Shown here: positions 1-4,593 of the stretch, piece after piece | Numbering within the stretch: the first letter of the stretch is position 1 | Layout of the letters: the number at the start of each line of letters is the position of its first letter | Source: Bacteroidales bacterium | Lineage (GTDB): Bacteria; Bacteroidota; Bacteroidia; Bacteroidales; UBA7960 | DNA length: 8,174 bases | Direction of reading: 5' to 3' | NCBI GenBank assembly: GCA_007131125.1 | Contig: SLRE01000089.1 | Coordinates: 1 to 8,174 of the forward strand | Notes under the pieces: model-generated | Database searches by the model: none | What the model saw: only the letters and a program-made list of their open reading frames with translations | What the model was told of the DNA's origin: nothing | Program-made: the position numbers and the translations under genes

Positions 1-84
1 TTCCAGGCATTTTCGAGCAGATTCTGCATCATCACTCTCAATAGGCTGGTGTCTCCGGTCACCATCAATTCTTCCGGGCTTGTA
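1..84 (-). other. Suspected chimeric end: histidine-kinase N-box sequence
   Basis: In the PHP reading frame, residues 194-212 read GDTSLLRVMMQNLLENAWK, the N-box of a two-component histidine kinase. This replaces the expected C-terminal part of the PHP domain. The switch falls somewhere between residues 185 and 193 (about positions 57-84). A misjoined sequence end is the simplest explanation. Confidence 0.7.
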
Positions 85-635
85 AATTTTGAAATTTCCA
101 ATGCATCGGCCCCGATATCCGGAGGAACAAACCCAAGCTGACTGGTGAGGCTGTAGCTGTGCCGGTCGATATGGGCCGGGATGAACAAACCTCCCAAACC
201 ATGCACTTTTTCCTTTACCTGTTCAAGGCTCTGGTCCAGACCAGAAATCAACAGCTTTTCCACTTCCTCCAGAATCATTTCCTGCTCGTCAACCACAACC
301 TGGTAACCAAAGGTTTTTGGATTGTTCTTAATATCCGGCAAATGTGCTTCAAGGTACTGCTGAAAAGCAGACAGTTGATCATCATTTTCAAAGAACGCTA
401 AACAGTGGGTTTCTTCTTTGGTAGTGACCTCTGCCCCACATAAAACAAAGATCCCTTTTTCTTCGGCCAGTTTTTTTACCAGGAGGGCCTGCCTGGTGGA
501 ATTATGATCGGCAATGCCAAGAATGTCAATATTTTTCAGGGCCGCGGCCTCCACAATATTTGCGGGGCTCATTTCCAGGTCTCCACAGGGAGACAGCACG
601 GTGTGCACATGTAGGTCGGCTCTGAAAGTGCGCAT
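1..635 (-). CDS. PHP-domain metal-dependent phosphoesterase, partial, 3' end probably chimeric
   Basis: The ATG (635-633) overlaps the stop of the DRTGG gene, and the frame stays open to the window edge (211 full codons). The N-terminal ~184 residues form a PHP domain, a trinuclear-metal phosphoesterase fold related to the polymerase/histidinol-phosphatase family. Metal ligands are visible in DLHVHT (7-12), ADHN (42-45), CGAEVTT (66-72), H77 and PAHIDR (153-158). PHP proteins regularly follow the DRTGG gene in HydS-type loci; the substrate is unknown. The family's final GxDxH motif is not reached. From about residue 190 the frame instead reads VTGDTSLLRVMMQNLLENAW, which belongs to a histidine-kinase ATPase domain. 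I treat residues 1-184 as the real gene and the rest as suspect. Confidence 0.85.
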   Translation of the reverse strand, partial: MRTFRADLHVHTVLSPCGDLEMSPANIVEAAALKNIDILGIADHNSTRQALLVKKLAEEKGIFVLCGAEVTTKEETHCLAFFENDDQLSAFQQYLEAHLPDIKNNPKTFGYQVVVDEQEMILEEVEKLLISGLDQSLEQVKEKVHGLGGLFIPAHIDRHSYSLTSQLGFVPPDIGADALEISKFTSPEELMVTGDTSLLRVMMQNLLENAW

Positions 636-970
636 TATCCATTGATCAAATCATAGAGTTTTCCGGTTATTTCAAAAGTATCCAGGGAAGTCCCCAATAC
701 AGGGATGCCTTCCTCATTGCTCTGCTCTGCGGTATTGGCTTCGGGTTTATGATCCGTAACCAGTATCACGGCGGCAAGATCCTTGAGTGAAGCAATGGCC
801 ATTACGTTTTTATGGGTCTGGAGGGTGATCCAGATCTGGCCGCTGTCGGCATTGCCCATCACATCGCTGAGCAGATCAGAAACATATCCGCCGGTTACCT
901 GCCGGTCCAGCCCTTTTTCACCGCTGAACACTTTCAGGTCAAGTTTTTTTACCACATCAGCTACCGTCAT
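635..970 (-). CDS. DRTGG-domain protein
   Basis: This 111-residue protein is a single DRTGG domain of the type found beside HydS-like genes. The signature is visible as DRQVTGGY (22-29), followed by SDLLSDVMGNA (31-41) and WITLQTHKNVMAIASLKDLAAVIL (starting at residue 47). It has no cysteines, no signal peptide and no membrane segment. It starts 15 nt after the HydS-like stop with a weak AAAGAG, and its stop overlaps the PHP start (TAATG). The domain's biochemical role is not established; in phosphotransacetylases and related proteins it accompanies regulatory CBS domains. With the divergent copy at 2802-3146 it flanks the ATPase and HydS-like genes, suggesting that both work in the same signalling module. 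Confidence 0.92.
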   Translation of the reverse strand: MTVADVVKKLDLKVFSGEKGLDRQVTGGYVSDLLSDVMGNADSGQIWITLQTHKNVMAIASLKDLAAVILVTDHKPEANTAEQSNEEGIPVLGTSLDTFEITGKLYDLING

Positions 971-985
971 AACTCTTTGGTTTTT

Positions 986-2365
986 TTAATTGGTTGAATC
1001 TTCAAATTTTTCATGACCCCATATTTTTTGCATCTTCTCCATGGATTCCTTTGGGGTTAGCTTTCCGCTTTGTTCATACTTTTTCTGCACAAATATGCAC
1101 TGGTCAACCACAGCTTCGCCCTGGGCAATGTCTTCGGCCAGGGCATTGCAGGTTGGTGAGCCACAAAGTCCACAATCCACATAGGGCAGGGTTTTCATGA
1201 TCTCCTGCACTTTTTGCATTTTTTGCATGGCCCGGGTCATGTCTTCATCGAGTTTGTCCATTGAGCGCGGCAGGATCTTGTTAACCGCAAGGTCTTTGCC
1301 CAGTTCTTCCGCGTAATCGTCAATGGACTCCTTGCTTTCCCGGGTTACCCTAATCTTTTCCTGGTCTTTAACCATGCGGGCATTGTTGCGCAAACGTTCT
1401 ACGGCAAAAAAGCGGTTGCCGCTGGTAAGAATACCGCCTGCACAGCTTTGGTCGCAAGCCCTCAACTCCAGGAAGTCAATGTCGCTGATCTCCTCGTTTT
1501 CGATCTTCTCCATAAATTCAATCACATTGGTGATCTCATCAATGGCCAGGGCCCGTCCCGGCATCAGGGAAGCTTCGCCATCTGTGAGGGTCCAGAGTAT
1601 TTCTTCGGGCTGCAGGTGCTGCATACGGGGAATGGTACAGGTTTTCTTTCCGCTGAAACCCTGCTTTACACTGGTATATACCTTGTTGAAAATAAAATCC
1701 ATGTTGATCACCCCGGTAATGGCCGAATGCTCATCGCCTACAGGGCTCTTGATGGCCGCAATTTTTGCAGCACAGGGAGTAATATAAAAAATACCGATCT
1801 GCTCTGGGTCTACCCCCTGATCAAGCAGTTTCTTCTGGTAGTATTGTGCCGCAATATCCAGGGATGCCTTCAGATGAATGAGGTTGCCGGTATAATTGGG
1901 GAATTTGACCTGGATCAGGCGTACAATAGCCGGGCAAAAGGTGGAGATCAGCGGGCGGGTATCCTTTCTTTCATCCATGTATTTAATCATGGCATCTTTA
2001 AGGATACGGGTTCCATGCTCCACTTCAAAGATATCGGTAAATCCCATTTCCAGCAAAACGCTGCAGATTTGCCTGATGGAAACGCTTTCAGGAAACTGCC
2101 CGGGCAAAATACTGGGGATCAGGGCAACGCGATGCTCATATTCAAAAATCCTGCTAAAATCGTCCTGCTCAACAATAATGGCACCCACAGGACATACCAG
2201 GTAACATTTGCCACAGTCTACACAACGGTTGTCGGTAAGCTCGGCCTTTCCACCATGAATGCGGATGGCCTGGGTAGGGCATACATTCATACAGTGAGAA
2301 CATCCTATGCAGACGTCCTTCCTGAATTTTAATGCATGATGGAAATACTTACCGGACATGGTCAT
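986..2365 (-). CDS. HydS-like sensory [FeFe]-hydrogenase homologue without PAS domain
   Basis: This 459-residue protein resembles the putatively sensory (group C/D, HydS-like) [FeFe]-hydrogenases. It has two [4Fe-4S] ferredoxin motifs (C19/22/25/29 and C48/51/54/58) and an H-cluster domain (about 78-320) in which all four cluster cysteines are kept: C144 in STFCPAIV, C198 in TPCAAK, C304 and C308 in ELRACDQSCAGG. After a helical linker (about 375-395) comes a further [4Fe-4S] domain, CGLCGSPTC (398-406) plus C423. Catalytic second-sphere residues differ from CpI: the proton-relay Cys is Phe143, and the Met of L2 and of L3 are Thr197 and Arg302. These changes suggest H2 or redox sensing rather than fast turnover. 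The PAS domain of Thermotoga HydS is absent. Met3 (2359) has better spacing from AAGGA than Met1 and may be the true start. The gene overlaps the ATPase gene by 4 nt. Confidence 0.88.
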   Translation of the reverse strand: MTMSGKYFHHALKFRKDVCIGCSHCMNVCPTQAIRIHGGKAELTDNRCVDCGKCYLVCPVGAIIVEQDDFSRIFEYEHRVALIPSILPGQFPESVSIRQICSVLLEMGFTDIFEVEHGTRILKDAMIKYMDERKDTRPLISTFCPAIVRLIQVKFPNYTGNLIHLKASLDIAAQYYQKKLLDQGVDPEQIGIFYITPCAAKIAAIKSPVGDEHSAITGVINMDFIFNKVYTSVKQGFSGKKTCTIPRMQHLQPEEILWTLTDGEASLMPGRALAIDEITNVIEFMEKIENEEISDIDFLELRACDQSCAGGILTSGNRFFAVERLRNNARMVKDQEKIRVTRESKESIDDYAEELGKDLAVNKILPRSMDKLDEDMTRAMQKMQKVQEIMKTLPYVDCGLCGSPTCNALAEDIAQGEAVVDQCIFVQKKYEQSGKLTPKESMEKMQKIWGHEKFEDSTN

Positions 2366-2796
2366 CCTTTTTCATTTAAAAACATGGTGATCTCCACCGT
2401 GGTTCCTTTGTCCACCTCACTGGAAATTTCCAGTTTATCGGCGTTCTTTTTCATATTGGGAAGCCCCATTCCAGCGCCAAAACCCATTTCGCGCACCTGG
2501 CTGCTGGCTGTGGAATATCCTTCTTCCATGGCCTGGTCAATATCGGGGATTCCCGGGCCTTCGTCCACCAGCCTGATCTTTACGGCTTCGGTGTCAATAT
2601 CCACGTAAATGGTGCCGCTGTAAGCGTGTGCCACTACGTTGACTTCGGCCTCGTAAGTTGCCACCACAGTGCGCTTAATGATGGCAATATCCACATTCAG
2701 TTGCTTAAGGATCTTTTTAATCTGGCTGGAAGCATACCCTGCGCGGGTAAAGTTGCCTCCTTCCACATTATATTCAAAGTGCATCTGGTTGTCCAT
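2362..2796 (-). CDS. Anti-sigma-factor-type ATP-binding kinase (RsbT/SpoIIAB-like)
   Basis: This 144-residue protein is a stand-alone GHKL ATPase domain of the RsbW/SpoIIAB/RsbT serine kinase type, which phosphorylate or bind protein partners in partner-switching systems. The N-box reads EAEVNVVAHAY (49-59), the G1 box DEGPGIPD (78-85) and the G2 lid MGFGAGMGLPNM (104-115), all needed for ATP and Mg binding. There is no phospho-accepting His domain, so it is not a two-component kinase. AAGGAG (2798-2803) is only 1 nt from this ATG; a second Met at residue 5 (2784) is 13 nt away, so the exact start is uncertain by four residues. The 3' end overlaps the next gene by 4 nt (ATGA), implying translational coupling with the HydS-like protein. 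No STAS antagonist or SpoIIE-like phosphatase partner is in the window; the DRTGG proteins are the plausible substrates or partners. Confidence 0.92.
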   Translation of the reverse strand: MDNQMHFEYNVEGGNFTRAGYASSQIKKILKQLNVDIAIIKRTVVATYEAEVNVVAHAYSGTIYVDIDTEAVKIRLVDEGPGIPDIDQAMEEGYSTASSQVREMGFGAGMGLPNMKKNADKLEISSEVDKGTTVEITMFLNEKG

Positions 2797-2801
2797 GCTC
2801 C

Positions 2802-3146
2802 TTAAAATATGGGTTTTACACCGGCATTGAACAACAGTCCGCAGGTTTTAAAAACCGAAAAGCGGCACTCCAGCACAATCATTTCATTTTCCCTGGCCAG
2901 TTCAATGAGCTCAACGGACACCTTTTTGTTGCGGGCAAAAATAATACAGGAAATGTCCGACATTTCTGCCGTGCGTATGGTCTGAAGGTTGGCCAGGCCG
3001 GTAATCAGCAGCACATTGTCGTTTTTCAGGGTCAGTACATCGCTCATCAGGTCGGAGGCAAAAGCCACATCAATGGTTTGCTCCAGCTGTTCTTCTCCGC
3101 AAACTACCCGGGCATCCAAAATTTTTACGATTTCTTTAATTTTCAT
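2802..3146 (-). CDS. Divergent DRTGG-like regulatory protein
   Basis: This 114-residue protein is the first gene of the sensory operon and is related to the DRTGG-domain proteins that recur in [FeFe]-hydrogenase sensory loci. It shares with the second DRTGG protein in this window the overall length and the block SDLMSDV (31-37; SDLLSDV in the partner), followed by an alternating strand-helix pattern. The motif naming the family is degenerate: the region before SDLMSDV reads LEQTIDVAFA, with no TGG. It has four cysteines (C16, C67, C94, C102) that the partner lacks, but no standard cluster motif. No membrane segment or signal peptide is visible. The stop codon overlaps the AAGGAG sequence before the next gene. 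DRTGG domains have no established biochemical activity; a role in binding a partner or ligand of the kinase-like protein is inference. No clear Shine-Dalgarno precedes the ATG. Confidence 0.85.
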   Translation of the reverse strand: MKIKEIVKILDARVVCGEEQLEQTIDVAFASDLMSDVLTLKNDNVLLITGLANLQTIRTAEMSDISCIIFARNKKVSVELIELARENEMIVLECRFSVFKTCGLLFNAGVKPIF

Positions 3147-3239
3147 TTGCTAAAAAAATAAAGTTCAAAAAACTGCTGTCGCTTTGGCCTCCAACCCCTT
3201 GAACAATCATCAAAATCAATAGGTTTCTGAAATCCGCTG

Positions 3240-3270
3240 CAAAGATAAAAGGTTGTAAATCAAAAACCAA
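3240..3270 (-). promoter_or_regulatory. Bacteroidetes-type promoter of the sensory operon
   Basis: TATCTTTG (3247-3240) is an exact TAnnTTTG -7 box, identical to the one before rex. A TTG at 3270-3268 serves as the -33 element with a 20-nt spacer, close to the known optimum. Transcription should start near 3233, giving a leader of roughly 85-90 nt. The adjacent Rex operator would place the promoter under redox control. Confidence 0.75.
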
Positions 3271-3276
3271 GTAAAG

Positions 3277-3294
3277 TTGTGAATAATTTCACAT
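3277..3294. promoter_or_regulatory. Rex operator upstream of the sensory operon
   Basis: TTGTGAATAATTTCACAT is a near-perfect inverted repeat with 7-nt arms and a 4-nt centre. It matches the Rex consensus TTGTGAA-N4-TTCACAA in all arm positions except the last. It lies 6 nt upstream of the -33 element of the next promoter. It is the best operator in the window and suggests that the DRTGG/ATPase/HydS-like/PHP operon belongs to the Rex regulon. Confidence 0.87.
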
Positions 3295-3421
3295 TATAAA
3301 AAGTCAAACCAAAAGCTTTCAATGGCAGCCTTAACAGCAAAAAGCAGCGACAAAGGGAAAATCCCCATGGGTATTTGTTGTAATTTAGAAAGCCTCTAAT
3401 TTGCGGCGGTCAGAAACCGCT

Positions 3422-3447
3422 GAAAAACAGAACCGGCTTTTTACCGG
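3422..3447 (-). terminator. Possible terminator of rex
   Basis: Four bases after the rex stop, CCGG pairs with CCGG around TAAAAAG (3447-3433), with a possible T-G closing pair, followed on the transcript by TTCTGTTTTT. The stem is short, so this is a weak intrinsic terminator at best. A second hairpin, ACCGC/GCGGT with a 5-nt loop (3406-3420), follows without a T-run. Confidence 0.4.
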
Positions 3448-3451
3448 AGGC

Positions 3452-4105
3452 TTATTTGTTGAGCTTATTGAGTATTACTGCAAGGTCTGAATAAATGGAG
3501 GTATTTTCCACCACGATGTTGTCGGGAACTTTGATGGACTGGGGAGTAAAGTTCCAGATGGCTTTGATACCCCAGGCAACCATGTAGTCGGCGGTTTCCT
3601 GTGCTTTGCCATCGGGGGTGGTGATGATGCCGATGCGTGCGGGTATCTTGCGGGAGAGGTCGCGAAAATCATCTACCCCATATACTTTCACATCTTTAAC
3701 AGAGGTATTGATCACCCTGGGGTCCACATCAAAACCAGCCACGATCTTCAGGCCGTAATGCTTCAGCCCATCGTAATTGATCAGGGCTTTTCCCAGGTTG
3801 CCTACTCCAAATAGAAAAGCATTCTCGTGGGTGTTAAAATCAAGGAAAACAATGATGGTTTCAATCAGCTTATCCACATTGTAGCCGATCTTGGTGCGAC
3901 CCTTAATGCCGGTATGCGACAGATCTTTGGTCACCAGAGTGGCATCCATATTAAATGTACTGGCGATCTGGCTGCTGGAAACATGCTCAATGCCATTGAT
4001 CTTTAAGGATTTGAAATAACTCAGATAGCCGGGTAACCGCCTGAGGGTGGGCTCGGGAACCTGCCCTCCCATGCTTTTATGATTGTTATTGCCGCGTACC
4101 TTCAT
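3452..4105 (-). CDS. rex: Redox-sensing transcriptional repressor Rex
   Basis: This 217-residue protein is the NADH/NAD+-responsive repressor Rex, which binds DNA when NADH is low and lets go when NADH accumulates. The N-terminal winged-helix domain (about 16-80) begins with the family-typical VPEPTLRRLPGYLSYF (16-31). The Rossmann domain (about 92-205) has the dinucleotide loop GVGNLG (100-105) and an acidic residue after the second strand in AGFDVDPR (123-130), as expected for NAD(H). Length is normal (about 205-220). The recognition region, LVTKDLSHTGIKGRTKIGY (57-75), departs from the usual QVRxDLSxFGxFGxxGxGY form. The gene has its own promoter, an upstream Rex operator and a good Shine-Dalgarno. 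Its position between the hydrogenase operon and the sensory operon, each an NADH sink or sensor, fits a local redox regulator. Confidence 0.94.
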   Translation of the reverse strand: MKVRGNNNHKSMGGQVPEPTLRRLPGYLSYFKSLKINGIEHVSSSQIASTFNMDATLVTKDLSHTGIKGRTKIGYNVDKLIETIIVFLDFNTHENAFLFGVGNLGKALINYDGLKHYGLKIVAGFDVDPRVINTSVKDVKVYGVDDFRDLSRKIPARIGIITTPDGKAQETADYMVAWGIKAIWNFTPQSIKVPDNIVVENTSIYSDLAVILNKLNK

Positions 4106-4110
4106 GCTTG

Positions 4111-4117
4111 TCTCCTT
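4111..4117 (-). promoter_or_regulatory. Shine-Dalgarno of rex
   Basis: AAGGAGA lies 5 nt before the ATG at 4105. It selects this start over the second in-frame Met (residue 12, at 4072), which would leave a more family-typical N-terminus but has no ribosome-binding site. Confidence 0.75.
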
Positions 4118-4166
4118 ATTTTTTTCTGTTCAATGGTTTATTTTCAGGATTTTAAGTCAATTCCCC

Positions 4167-4183
4167 TCCGGTATATTGCCGGA
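4167..4183 (-). other. Small hairpin in the rex leader
   Basis: TCCGG and CCGGA (5 bp, 7-nt loop) form a small hairpin in the predicted untranslated leader of rex, about 60-80 nt before the start codon. There is no T-run after it. Its function is unknown and it may be incidental. Confidence 0.3.
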
Positions 4184-4218
4184 CCAGGAAGCAGAATTAA
4201 CTAATTTTTTCTTTAATG

Positions 4219-4248
4219 CAAAGATACATTTTTTAACAATTATCAAAA
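4219..4248 (-). promoter_or_regulatory. Bacteroidetes-type promoter of rex
   Basis: On the minus strand TATCTTTG (4226-4219) matches the Bacteroidetes -7 consensus TAnnTTTG exactly. A TTTTG at 4248-4244 can serve as the -33 element with a 17-nt spacer, slightly shorter than usual. The expected transcription start is near 4212, giving a leader of about 105 nt before the rex ATG. A TTAACAA half-site (4233-4239) sits in the spacer between the two boxes. Confidence 0.68.
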
Positions 4249-4264
4249 TTTATTTCAGCAATAG

Positions 4265-4282
4265 TTGTTATTTTATTAACAA
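4265..4282. promoter_or_regulatory. Rex operator upstream of rex
   Basis: TTGTTATTTTATTAACAA is an inverted repeat with two 7-nt arms around a 4-nt centre. It matches the known Rex operator pattern TTGTTAA-N4-TTAACAA at all but one arm position (T instead of A at 4271). It lies just upstream of the proposed rex promoter, so Rex probably controls its own expression. Binding is inferred from the match and from the adjacent rex gene. Confidence 0.82.
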
Positions 4283-4476
4283 TTCTTCAGGTTTTTCTTT
4301 GTTTTAACAACTGTGTTTTCAACTTTCTATATTGATTACCAATCTCCTGACAAACAACCTTAACAAACCATGAAACAGAATATGCGTAAATTTTTATTTT
4401 AAAGAACCCGAAAAATGAATTTTAATAACAGATATTATTCCTTAATGCAACTCATTCAATGGCAAAAGAAGTGTTG
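4283..4476. other. AT-rich spacer upstream of the rex operator, no gene
   Basis: This stretch between the hydA terminator-like structure and the rex control region is AT-rich and holds no credible coding sequence on either strand. It contains two copies of the Rex half-site TTAACAA (4304-4310 and 4360-4366). No second TAnnTTTG promoter element was found in it. Confidence 0.6.
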
Positions 4477-4561
4477 AAAAAAGGGTTGCCCCAACGCATT
4501 CCGTAATTCTTCCCGGTAGCCGACCGGAAATGCCTGGAAACACAATTGAAACAACCCTTTT
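4477..4561 (-). terminator. Nested inverted repeat with T-run after hydA
   Basis: Starting 32 nt after the hydA stop, the transcript strand contains AAAAGGGTTG (4561-4552) and its exact complement CAACCCTTTT (4488-4479), which runs into TTTTTT (4482-4477). The 63 nt between them hold a second hairpin, TTCCGGT / ACCGGGAA (4529-4510 region, 7 pairs with one bulge, 5-nt loop). An alternative pairing of GCATTTCCG (4533-4525) with CGGAATGC (4503-4496) uses some of the same bases. A strong outer stem followed by a T-run fits a transcription terminator for the hyd operon. The long structured interior is unusual for a simple terminator. The pairing was found by eye; no folding energy was calculated. 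Confidence 0.55.
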
Positions 4562-4593
4562 GTTTATTTCTCAGACGCTTTTACCCATATACA

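Larger units (their letters stand above)
3147..3451. other. Intergenic control region between rex and the sensory operon
   Basis: No gene is visible in these 305 bases. Reading in the direction of transcription, it holds the possible rex terminator, a second small hairpin (3406-3420), about 110 nt without recognisable signals, a Rex operator (3277-3294), a TATCTTTG promoter (3240-3270) and a leader of roughly 85-90 nt. Confidence 0.7.

Noticed and set aside
1448..2332. Long plus-strand open frame of 294 codons
   Set aside because: It is antisense to the HydS-like gene, whose cysteine motifs fix the real frame; the plus-strand product has no recognisable domain.
3364..3371. CCCATGGG palindrome
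   Set aside because: An isolated 8-bp palindrome with no repeat or regulator context; likely chance.
4083..4307. Plus-strand open frame of 74 codons over the rex promoter
   Set aside because: It runs antisense through the rex start and the promoter and operator signals, is low in complexity, and has no ribosome-binding site I could support.
4298..4310. TTTGTTTTAACAA as a further complete Rex operator
   Set aside because: The arms are separated by only 2 nt, whereas Rex sites need the longer spacing; only the TTAACAA half matches.
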